Origin: a virus
Reading direction: 5' to 3' (one strand)
Virus record (IMG/VR): IMGVR_UViG_3300036770_004231
Coordinates: 1-52,529 of that record
DNA: 52,529 nt
The position numbers and the translations under genes are program-made. The notes beneath the pieces were generated by a model. The model was not told where the DNA came from. It saw only the letters and a list, made by a program, of their open reading frames with translations, and searched no databases. How positions within the stretch are numbered: the first letter of the stretch is position 1; each line of letters begins with the position of its first letter. Of this stretch, positions 46,338 through 52,529 are shown one piece after another.

Positions 46338-46363
46338 TGAAAACTCCTAATCAAGTGTTTTCA
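46338..46363. other. inverted repeat around the ribosome-binding site of the basic protein gene
   Basis: TGAAAAC (46338-46344) pairs with GTTTTCA (46357-46363) around a 12-base loop that contains AGGAG on the minus strand; the stem abuts the ATG at 46337. Could be structural control of translation; AT-rich and weak. Confidence 0.3.
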
Positions 46364-46395
46364 GTGATTGTACCACTATGCAAATAGCGCTTTTG

Positions 46396-46944
46396 TTATC
46401 TGTCAGCGTTTGGCGGTTTTTCAGCAGTAAAGCCAGAGTCAACAGTACCCGCTGGCGCCTCAACTGGAACCCATGCGCGAGAGTATTTGTGATTAGCCAC
46501 ATCTCTGTGCTTTAAAAGGGACCCGTCCATCATTAGTTGATACTCGTCGGTCTTCATTTGAAGCAAAGAATCCATGTCTTTTTTGTCATATTTTTTTGAC
46601 CTAATGATGTTTCTAATAATGCTGGAAACTGGCTTGGCAACCATGGTTGTTCTGCCCCTGTTGAGACGTATGTGCATCAATTGTGCGTCAATGCTGTCGC
46701 AGTCAAAAAAGATCACAGGGCAACTACCTCCGCATGCATCCTGTATGCGTTTTTGAGACTGCCCCAACAAGAGTCTCTCATTCCCATCAATAACTATATT
46801 TGTTGACGACTGGACAATCAGTGGAGAAAGAATCCCGTAGTCAGCCAACGAACGAGATAGGACCAAAAGATCCGGGCGAAGAATGTGGGTTGATTTAAAT
46901 GGGGCAACATGAAGTTCCGCGAAGTCAACATAATCAATCTTCAT
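46396..46944 (-). CDS. ParB/sulfiredoxin-like domain protein (second copy, IbrB-like)
   Basis: 182 residues. LHVAPFKSTHILRPDLLVLSRSLADYGILSPLIVQSSTNIVIDGNERLLLG has the ParB-like nuclease layout: prediction strand, helix, PLIV, then DGNERL in place of GxxRxxA. The C-terminal part is Lys-rich and distinct. Directly downstream of and overlapping the PAPS-reductase-like gene, as in IbrA/IbrB pairs. Confidence 0.8.
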   Translation of the reverse strand: MKIDYVDFAELHVAPFKSTHILRPDLLVLSRSLADYGILSPLIVQSSTNIVIDGNERLLLGQSQKRIQDACGGSCPVIFFDCDSIDAQLMHIRLNRGRTTMVAKPVSSIIRNIIRSKKYDKKDMDSLLQMKTDEYQLMMDGSLLKHRDVANHKYSRAWVPVEAPAGTVDSGFTAEKPPNADR

Positions 46945-48073
46945 TTGCTAGTTCCTGTTCTGCTGCTTTCTGTCTAAGAGTGTGCGCCTTGGTCTTTGGC
47001 CCGACCGGCGCTGCTGCGGCAACGTTTATTTCATTGAGAAGAAGGTTCCGTATAAGCCAGTTGATCGGGTACGAGTACGGGTCAGCGAGATGCTTTTTTC
47101 TGAAGTCGGCTACATAAGCCTTTGCGCGACGTTCATTATCTATTCCAAGCATGTTTTCATCTATGCATCGCTTAGCGCCATCAAAACCGTCATTCGCGTA
47201 ACTCTCAATTAATTTCTCAACATCAAAGTCTTTCCACCATCTGCGCTGAGCATCAATTTCCGGCCAACACTCCCAGAGCCTGTCGTAAAACTCTGGCTCG
47301 GTGGCTATTACGTCACCAATCCTACGGATAGCGACAGAGTGGAGGGGAATACCGACACGTGTGTTGCTCCCAGTTAGCGCAGCAACATCGTAATACTCGC
47401 AATACTCCGCATTATGCTCTTCTGAAATAAATTTCAGAACATCATCCATTTGCCAGTCATAGATTACTTTTGCAAACTTCAAAGGTATTGACTTCTTCAT
47501 TCTGTACGGCGAAACAATGTAGTTTTCGTGCAGTTTTTGAACCAGAGAACGGTATCTAACCATGGACTCGTTGGCTCTAACGCCAGTGATAAAAGCAACG
47601 CTCCCCTTCTTTCCCTGCATTGTGTAGTAGTCAACCATTTCCGGCAATCCCTCGTCTGAGGTGAGCCCAAAATGCTCTGCAGTGATAGCCCACTCAGGTA
47701 TCGGTCTAACCCTGCGACCCTCTTTATATCTCTCATTGCTCCACAGAACAACAGGCTGTCTAGCCCCAAGAACCCATACTTCTGCCAGATATGGCAAGCA
47801 GTACCACTCCATATCAACCCAGTCATATTGCCTGACTTTGTTGGCATACTCGTAAATCATGGGGCTGACCATTTCTTCATCTCTAAAGATGACCTTTACT
47901 GGTCCGAGCCCACGTTCTTCATGCACTTCTTTTGCTAGATACAAAACGGCAGTGCTGTCTTTGCCCCCAGAAAACTGGACGCATACGGTGTCAAAGGAAT
48001 CATAAACGTGCCTAATGCGCTGGCGGGCTGCTTCAACTACGTCTATGTCAAGAAACATCCTCTGTCTAGTCAT
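46934..48073 (-). CDS. PAPS reductase-family / PP-loop ATPase (IbrA/DndC-like)
   Basis: 379 residues. The PP-loop SGGKDS sits at 35-40 (VCVQFSGGKDSTAVLYLA), with VIFRDEEMVSP, FITGVRANESMVRYRSL and SPYRMKKSIPLKFAKVIYDW following in order. This family adenylates or transfers sulfur and pairs with ParB-like proteins in IbrAB and related systems. It begins four bases inside the 89-residue gene and ends inside the second ParB-like gene. Substrate unknown; DNA or tRNA thiolation is possible. Confidence 0.85.
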   Translation of the reverse strand: MTRQRMFLDIDVVEAARQRIRHVYDSFDTVCVQFSGGKDSTAVLYLAKEVHEERGLGPVKVIFRDEEMVSPMIYEYANKVRQYDWVDMEWYCLPYLAEVWVLGARQPVVLWSNERYKEGRRVRPIPEWAITAEHFGLTSDEGLPEMVDYYTMQGKKGSVAFITGVRANESMVRYRSLVQKLHENYIVSPYRMKKSIPLKFAKVIYDWQMDDVLKFISEEHNAEYCEYYDVAALTGSNTRVGIPLHSVAIRRIGDVIATEPEFYDRLWECWPEIDAQRRWWKDFDVEKLIESYANDGFDGAKRCIDENMLGIDNERRAKAYVADFRKKHLADPYSYPINWLIRNLLLNEINVAAAAPVGPKTKAHTLRQKAAEQELANED

Positions 48074-48339
48074 AGGTATGTAACCAATCCGCTCAGCCTT
48101 GAAATTTCCGCTCTCAGTTCATCAATAACTCTATTGAGGCGATTTATTTCAAGATCTTTTTCGTCGGGCTTGCTGTAGTAGGGGTTGTTTTTGTTGTGGA
48201 CCAAAGTTGCGTATCCGGACATGAGATATTCACCCCAGTTGTCTCGCATATAGGCCCACCACTGTTCCCAGTCCTGCATGGACATCTTTCCTGCAGAACG
48301 GAATTCAACTCCAATTTCAGCGCCACTTCCTATAGCCAT
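48070..48339 (-). CDS. small hypothetical protein
   Basis: 89 residues: Trp-rich middle (MQDWEQWWAYMRDNWGEYLMSGYATLVHNKNNPYY) and a C-terminal coiled coil (LNRVIDELRAEISRLSGLV). It sits between the two ParB-like genes and the PAPS reductase, coupled to each by overlap, so it probably belongs to the same system. No family recognised. Confidence 0.55.
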   Translation of the reverse strand: MAIGSGAEIGVEFRSAGKMSMQDWEQWWAYMRDNWGEYLMSGYATLVHNKNNPYYSKPDEKDLEINRLNRVIDELRAEISRLSGLVTYL

Positions 48340-49112
48340 CAGTAATCAGCAACCGAGTCAAGAAAGTTAATCAATTTTTCTGATGTTGTATTGCCGTCAG
48401 TTCCGGGGTCGTTGCGAAGCCACCGGATGAATTCATACCATCGTCTCTGCTGTTCTGGATTGTCAAAAACAAGCGTGTATTGGACCACTGCCTGGGGGGC
48501 TGATCCCGGTGCAACAACAGTGCTGCCAGAAACGGCGACTTCCCTGTGGTCAATATCCCTATTTGCGACAATCTTGCGCTCACCCTCTTCGTCTTCTTCA
48601 ACATTGAGGGTTGGTGCCTGTGGGCGCTCCATGACGACAGGTGGGACGTATCCACCAGCGATGGGAGAAATGACTTCACTGGCAATCTGGGATTCCTCCA
48701 TAGCGGCCATCTCAAACTCATCCCAACCAAGATCTTCTAGCAATTCCGGATAGGAGTCATATACGTCAATAAGAAGATCGCTGAGTTCCCTGGGGTCTGT
48801 ATGTCCAAGTTCCATCGTTCTGTTGTCTGCAAGCGCGTAGGCAATCGCCGTTTCGTCTGGCACGTCCATTTGTACGGCAGCAATTTCAGTCCACCCAAGA
48901 CGTTTGGCGGCTTCAAGTTGGTGGTTTCCTGCGATGACGGTGTATGTTCCGTCAGAATTAGGTCGCACGACTATTGGCTTCATCTGCCCGAACTCGCTGT
49001 ACGAGGATGCAATAGCGCCGATGTTGCCTCGCCTGGGGTTTTTCTCCAGTGGTAACAACTGTTCTATTGGCAGTGCAAGTGACTGCAGGTCTTGGGAAAT
49101 CTTATTAATCAT
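48339..49112 (-). CDS. ParB/sulfiredoxin-like nuclease-domain protein (first copy)
   Basis: 257 residues. The ParB N-domain is clear: LPIEQLLPLEKNPRRGNI, then FGQMKPIVVRPNSDGTYTVIAGNHQLEAAKRLGWTEIAAVQMDV, with GNHQLEAA replacing the usual GxRRLxAA. A C-terminal extension with a beta-strand and helix (AVVQYTLVFDNPEQQRRWYEFIRWLRNDP) follows. Together with the PAPS-reductase and second ParB it makes a three-gene unit. Confidence 0.85.
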   Translation of the reverse strand: MINKISQDLQSLALPIEQLLPLEKNPRRGNIGAIASSYSEFGQMKPIVVRPNSDGTYTVIAGNHQLEAAKRLGWTEIAAVQMDVPDETAIAYALADNRTMELGHTDPRELSDLLIDVYDSYPELLEDLGWDEFEMAAMEESQIASEVISPIAGGYVPPVVMERPQAPTLNVEEDEEGERKIVANRDIDHREVAVSGSTVVAPGSAPQAVVQYTLVFDNPEQQRRWYEFIRWLRNDPGTDGNTTSEKLINFLDSVADY

Positions 49113-49456
49113 GAAATAACCTGCGCCCTCACATTGGCGTTTAGAGTACGCATTGCGTCTATTGATGTACGCAATGACAATAGTTTTTCGCGCTTTGACT
49201 TTAGGAGTGCTTCGGCAATTTTGAAGTCAAAGTTTTCGTCGGCAAGTTTGTAGTCAGCCCACGCTTCTCTCTCTTTAATTGACCCTTTGGCAGAGAGATA
49301 CTCTTTTGCCCAGTTTGATTTGTAAAGTGCTTCTTTTTTAGCCTGATCTTCTGCGAGTGATTCAAAAGCCTCTGTCTCCTCTTCAAGTAGGCCTATCAGC
49401 CTGGTTAACTCATGCTCAATGTCAACTTGGCTGATCGGTTTGTTTCTATTTATCAT
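49109..49456 (-). CDS. coiled-coil hypothetical protein of the recombination module
   Basis: 115 residues from ATG 49456, which overlaps the RuvC-like stop (ATGA). Nearly all helix, with heptad-like Leu/Glu/Lys pattern (IEHELTRLIGLLEEETEAFESLAEDQAKKEALYKSNWAKEYLSAKGSIKEREAWADYKLADENFDFKIAEALLKSKREKLLSLRTSID is one continuous stretch, here quoted only in part by name: residues 11-105). The AKGSIKERE segment recurs in phage proteins next to recombination genes. Function unknown. Confidence 0.6.
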   Translation of the reverse strand: MINRNKPISQVDIEHELTRLIGLLEEETEAFESLAEDQAKKEALYKSNWAKEYLSAKGSIKEREAWADYKLADENFDFKIAEALLKSKREKLLSLRTSIDAMRTLNANVRAQVIS

Positions 49457-49989
49457 TTTTCTCCAAGCAGAGTATCTAGCGGGGACCAATCTATCTTTTC
49501 CAAAGAAGACAGTTGCTCCTTGGTCCAACTGTATTGTGATTCACCAATTTTTACAATCCCCATTTCCCTCAAAACCCACGCATCACATTCGTCATCAGCG
49601 CTTCCTCCACTAAACAAGATCCCGGTCTTTGAAGAGATTGCGGATATGACTTCAGACTTTCCTGCGTTGCCTTTTCCGGTGGCAAATTTCGCCCTAGATG
49701 TAGGCGGTATGTCAATGAACGGAATATTTGATTCCCACAAAAGCATCCGTATGCATCCACCTAGTTCTCCAATGCTGTGCGCTTGGGAATTTCTTGAAGC
49801 AAATGAATAACTTTCAATTATTACAAGATCAATATTTAAATTTTCGCACAATTCAATCACGCCACGGCTAACCGCAGAAAGGCGTGATGCTCCCCGCAGA
49901 GTCGTTTTAATGACTTCTGTTCCAGCGCTTGTTGATATCCCTGTTGAGGTCAAAGAAGGGTCTATGCCGGCAATATTGATTAATCCCAC
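49453..49989 (-). CDS. RuvC-like Holliday junction resolvase
   Basis: 178 residues, GTG start. The RNase H-like fold is marked by GIDPSLTSTGI (first Asp), LVIIESYSF (Glu), and ADDECDAWVL (final Asp pair). DIPPTSRAKFATGKGNAGKSEVI matches the RuvC pattern of a Lys-rich loop. It cleaves four-way or branched DNA before packaging. It is coupled to the HNH gene upstream by a 10-bp overlap. Confidence 0.88.
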   Translation of the reverse strand: MGLINIAGIDPSLTSTGISTSAGTEVIKTTLRGASRLSAVSRGVIELCENLNIDLVIIESYSFASRNSQAHSIGELGGCIRMLLWESNIPFIDIPPTSRAKFATGKGNAGKSEVISAISSKTGILFSGGSADDECDAWVLREMGIVKIGESQYSWTKEQLSSLEKIDWSPLDTLLGEK

Positions 49990-50279
49990 GAATGTCTCGC
50001 TAGACCAAGATCAAAAGCCAATTGCGGATTGTCCCCTATCCGCCTATGACAAGGCCTGCAAACGGCAAGGAGATTGTCTTCATCAAGAATTGAGCCACCC
50101 TGAGAACGCCGTACAAGTTCATGGATGTCAACTGCCATTTGGCGCGTGTAAACAACCTTGCCATCGTGTTCGGCAAAAACAGGGCACGCTTCGCAGAGCG
50201 GACGCTCTTCAAGCAGTCTCTTGACAAGTGGGCGTCTAAGCCGGTATTCCGCTTCTTTTTTCTTTGACCTGTATCTCAC
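49980..50279 (-). CDS. HNH endonuclease
   Basis: 99 residues, GTG start. C-x2-C in PLCEACPVF, then VDIHELVRRSQGGSILDEDNLLAVCRPCHRRI contains the His-Asn-His core and a second C-x2-C pair, giving a structural zinc. Small free-standing HNH enzymes of this size often assist terminase or nick DNA in phages. It lies between the helical protein and RuvC-like gene, so a role in recombination or packaging is likely. Confidence 0.88.
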   Translation of the reverse strand: MRYRSKKKEAEYRLRRPLVKRLLEERPLCEACPVFAEHDGKVVYTRQMAVDIHELVRRSQGGSILDEDNLLAVCRPCHRRIGDNPQLAFDLGLARHSWD

Positions 50280-50299
50280 AGGGCGGATACTACTACTCG

Positions 50300-50806
50300 T
50301 TAGAGCGAGTCTCCGGATATGTCGTCAAATTCCCACTTGTTATTGAGTGCTGCCCAGAGTGCTCTGTCAACTGCGGTGTCTTCAAGATCAAACTCTTTCA
50401 ACATCTGACGATGAGTAGCGATTGCTCGCTTGAAGAACTCAACTTGCTCCCACCCGTCAGACTTGATTTGAGTTCCAGTTTCAATCATCATCATGACGTC
50501 ATCAAGGCGTCTATTGACGTGAAACTTAAATCTGTCAATCTTGATTATTTTGCCCTGGTATGCCTTCGCTGCCTCTCGGGCTAGTTTTTCTCCGCTACGC
50601 CCCATTGACAAATACCGGTCAGCATCTGCTTCGGCATCCTCCTTGATGTTTTCAATTTGGGCATCAAGGTTGTCAATGAGCATCAAAAGAGCGTCTTTCC
50701 AACGGCCCCAGTTTTGGGGCTCAAGAAGGATCGCCCTCTGGCTTGGGGAGAGTTTGTTTTTTACCTCTTCCGCAACCATTCTGGCAAAAGTGTCGTCATT
50801 AATCAT
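50300..50806 (-). CDS. conserved helical phage protein
   Basis: 168 residues from ATG 50806, which shares a base with the nuclease stop (TAATG). Features are FARMVAEEVKNKLSPSQRAILLEPQNWGRWKDALLMLIDNLDAQI, GKIIKIDRFKFHVNRRLDDVMMMIE, all helical. Probably replication or recombination associated by position; no family name from memory. Confidence 0.65.
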   Translation of the reverse strand: MINDDTFARMVAEEVKNKLSPSQRAILLEPQNWGRWKDALLMLIDNLDAQIENIKEDAEADADRYLSMGRSGEKLAREAAKAYQGKIIKIDRFKFHVNRRLDDVMMMIETGTQIKSDGWEQVEFFKRAIATHRQMLKEFDLEDTAVDRALWAALNNKWEFDDISGDSL

Positions 50807-51570
50807 TATTCCCACGCTGGACATATTTTTTTGTATGAACACCATCCGCACAAGACGGATTTAACTGGTTCAAATTCCTCCGATTCGCATTTCTTGTCTA
50901 TTTCTTCTTTTGTCTTGACAACTGTTTCCTCAACAGATTCAAGTTCTATTTTTGTAACACTCTTATTGAACTTAACCCCATCTTTTAGATAAAGAAGTTC
51001 AACCTCAGTTGCTGTCCCCAGACCTATTGATTCCAGCAAATGAGAATAAACAAGGAGTTGGAAAAACTTATCCCCGACCCACTTTTGTTTCGGTGTTTTA
51101 CCTGTTTTGTAGTCAGAGATAACGAAAGTTTCGTCATCTTCTGATTTGCTGTACCTATCAATAAAGCCTTTAATCCTGACGCCACCTATTTCACCGTTAA
51201 GTTCTGTTTCAATGCCGGTTGGCGAGACGTATTGTGGATTTTCAATCTTCCACAGGTTTTCTATACACCACCAAGAGTTCCACCTGAACAGACGCATTTT
51301 GTCTTCCCCGCGAACATATTGGACAACCCTGTCGTGATACTGCTCGTCCCAAACTTGCTTTGCGAGAAATTTCGCAGTTTCCTGCGTTCTGTCTTCTGGT
51401 GGAAGCGCGTACATCTCCTCAAGAACAGTGTGAACAAAATTGCCCATCAGGGTTGCCTCTGTGGGGGCGTCTGGGATCAGATCAATTTTGCTGTATTTGA
51501 ACTTCAGGGGACACTGCTTAAATGTCCCCATTGAAGACGGGGACAGATGCGGTGGCGGTGAAAACGCCAA
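50806..51570 (-). CDS. RecB/Cas4-family PD-(D/E)XK exonuclease with Fe-S cysteines
   Basis: 254 residues from TTG 51570, which has GAGGCGG six bases upstream; an earlier TTG at 51585 is less well placed. LSPSSMGTFKQCPLKFKYS (first Cys), GNFVHTVLEEMY, VRIKGFIDRYS and TFVISDYKTGK are the nuclease motifs (D-E-x-K-type core: IDR and DYKTG). VLCGWCSYKKICPAWE supplies three more Cys for a 4Fe-4S cluster. Works with the Rad52-like protein to process double-strand ends. Confidence 0.9.
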   Translation of the reverse strand: MAFSPPPHLSPSSMGTFKQCPLKFKYSKIDLIPDAPTEATLMGNFVHTVLEEMYALPPEDRTQETAKFLAKQVWDEQYHDRVVQYVRGEDKMRLFRWNSWWCIENLWKIENPQYVSPTGIETELNGEIGGVRIKGFIDRYSKSEDDETFVISDYKTGKTPKQKWVGDKFFQLLVYSHLLESIGLGTATEVELLYLKDGVKFNKSVTKIELESVEETVVKTKEEIDKKCESEEFEPVKSVLCGWCSYKKICPAWE

Positions 51571-51571
51571 G

Positions 51572-52210
51572 TTATTCCGCCTCAACAGCCATCATCAGAA
51601 CCTGGCCTATGAGGGCCTCAAGGTCTTCGCGATTTGCTGTCATCTTGGTTGGCTTCTGCCTATCCCCTGCGTATTCGCTCCAGAAGGAATTTAGTTGCGA
51701 CTTTTGCTCCTGATTTAGGCTCTTGGAAAGAGACACGAATTGATTCCACAATTCCTCAATCACTGGGTCAATTTCATTGACAGCCTCAATCTCCATCGCC
51801 TCTTCAGTTCTGGCGAGGTAAAGGCCGATGCCGAGAGCCTGAGCAGCCTTCTTCAATGCATCGGATACAGCGCCCTTGAACTCATCGCCAAGGTCAACGA
51901 TGTCACCCTGCTTGGTGCGCTTGATTTTCTGACCGCCGAAGCCGTCCTTTGTAACTGAAACAAATCTGTCTGCCTCTGGAAAGGCGACTAGGCGGACGTG
52001 GGCGACGATGAAATCGGGATCAAGGGGATCGCGCTCGCACTTGATGATTTCGTACGACCATCCGTCATAGCCGAGAACCTTGTTGAGGCGGGTAATTACT
52101 TCGCTGACAGGGATGTAGGTGAGGCTCGCACCGCCCTTTTTGAGTACGCGCTCTACCTCCTTGGGGAATGGCTCGGACAGTTTGCTGTATGTCTCAGCGC
52201 TGTTTTTCAC
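51572..52210 (-). CDS. Rad52/22-type single-strand annealing protein
   Basis: 212 residues. YIPVSEVITRLNKVLGYDGWSYEI, VTKDGFGGQKIKR and DLGDEFKGAVSDALKKAAQALGIGLYL match the Rad52 family core in order. The C-terminal 60 residues are a phage-specific helical extension. It pairs with the downstream RecB-like nuclease (exonuclease plus annealase), typical of phage recombination modules. The start overlaps the stop of the gene upstream by four bases. Confidence 0.9.
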   Translation of the reverse strand: MKNSAETYSKLSEPFPKEVERVLKKGGASLTYIPVSEVITRLNKVLGYDGWSYEIIKCERDPLDPDFIVAHVRLVAFPEADRFVSVTKDGFGGQKIKRTKQGDIVDLGDEFKGAVSDALKKAAQALGIGLYLARTEEAMEIEAVNEIDPVIEELWNQFVSLSKSLNQEQKSQLNSFWSEYAGDRQKPTKMTANREDLEALIGQVLMMAVEAE

Positions 52211-52527
52211 TTGTCAGTACCTTTCATGTAAATAGCAATGTTTGTTTTTTCTTCACCAACTTCACAGAACTGGTCTGCGTTGATTCCGATCTTTGATAGT
52301 TCCTTCACCCGCCAGTAAGAGGGGTTGAAATACTCCAGCATCTTAATGGCGATTTCCCGTGAAGACAACACGACTTCGCCGGTGTCCATGTCAACAGAGG
52401 ACTGACTGATGCGGTCATAGGTCGCTTCCATCAAAGATTTGTGATCCCACGACTTGCGGGGACTGGCTGTTTTCTTTTGAACAGAAGCACCGGCAACGTC
52501 AATTTCGGAGATGTTCTTCTCCTCCAT
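52207..52527 (-). CDS. hypothetical protein at window edge
   Basis: 106 residues from ATG 52527; only two bases remain in the window, so a further upstream start cannot be excluded. Features: basic PRKSWDHKSLMEATYDRIS, and SREIAIKMLEYFNPSYWRVKELSKIG, reading as a small DNA-binding or replication-associated protein. Coupled to the Rad52-like gene by a 4-bp overlap. No family recognised. Confidence 0.6.
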   Translation of the reverse strand: MEEKNISEIDVAGASVQKKTASPRKSWDHKSLMEATYDRISQSSVDMDTGEVVLSSREIAIKMLEYFNPSYWRVKELSKIGINADQFCEVGEEKTNIAIYMKGTDK

Positions 52528-52529
52528 TT

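Noticed and set aside
1-52529. tRNA genes, integrase, insertion sequences
   Set aside because: No cloverleaf-like segment, recombinase motif or terminal repeat was recognised on reading; an automated tRNA search was not possible.

Overview
This window is a 52.5 kb piece of a tailed-phage (or phage-like provirus) genome with a contractile, myovirus-type tail. Nearly all genes lie on the minus strand, so transcription runs from the right end (52.5 kb) to the left. They are packed with ATGA, TAATG and 8-bp overlaps, as in long phage operons. A WhiB-family regulator points to an actinobacterial host. A secreted protein with a long Thr-rich linker, a proteasome-type beta subunit and AT-leaning base composition fit a low- to mid-GC aquatic actinobacterium (freshwater Nanopelagicales or Acidimicrobiia-like). 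That host guess is an inference. Several small structural proteins look like those of aquatic cyanophages.

Layout along the direction of transcription. (1) 52.5-49.1 kb: recombination module with a Rad52/22-type annealing protein, a RecB/Cas4-like PD-(D/E)XK nuclease, an HNH nuclease and a RuvC-like resolvase. (2) 49.1-46.4 kb: a PAPS-reductase-like enzyme placed between two ParB/sulfiredoxin-like genes. (3) 46.3-42.0 kb: a small Arg/Gly-rich basic protein, head-tail connector, neck/tail completion proteins, tail sheath and tube. (4) 42.0-37.0 kb: tail assembly chaperone with a -1 frameshift extension, then a 1399-residue tape measure protein carrying a C-terminal M15-type peptidase motif. 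(5) 37.0-30.4 kb: baseplate (hub, OB-fold spike protein, gp25-like wedge, baseplate J, tail protein I-like). (6) 30.4-17.5 kb: a large, internally duplicated set of tail fibre/receptor-binding genes, with collagen-like, tail-collar, glycine-rich and very His-rich domains. Small partner ORFs absent from ordinary long-ORF calls sit between them. (7) 17.5-11.8 kb: an AT-rich island with a 2OG-Fe(II) oxygenase, a tryptophan-halogenase-like flavoenzyme, a cytochrome P450 on the opposite strand, and several unknown genes. (8) 11.8-5.6 kb: further fibre/virion genes, including one with an Arg-Ser/Arg-Thr dipeptide tract, then a secreted Thr-rich protein. (9) 5.6-4.1 kb: lysis region with an M15 endolysin and small membrane proteins. 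(10) 4.0-0.1 kb: early/regulatory genes: two small winged-helix genes on the plus strand, an HTH protein, a metallophosphoesterase, a proteasome/HslV-like Ntn hydrolase behind a good promoter with a palindrome, and WhiB.

The most striking content is the oxidative-tailoring island (P450 + flavin-dependent halogenase + 2OG oxygenase) inserted among tail-fibre genes. It could modify a host or viral small molecule, or the fibre proteins themselves: one nearby fibre is collagen-like and another has 45 histidines in 194 residues. No large terminase, portal or major capsid gene is visible, so the window is only part of a larger genome. No tRNA, CRISPR, integrase or insertion sequence was seen. Family names are from motif reading alone; no database search was run.
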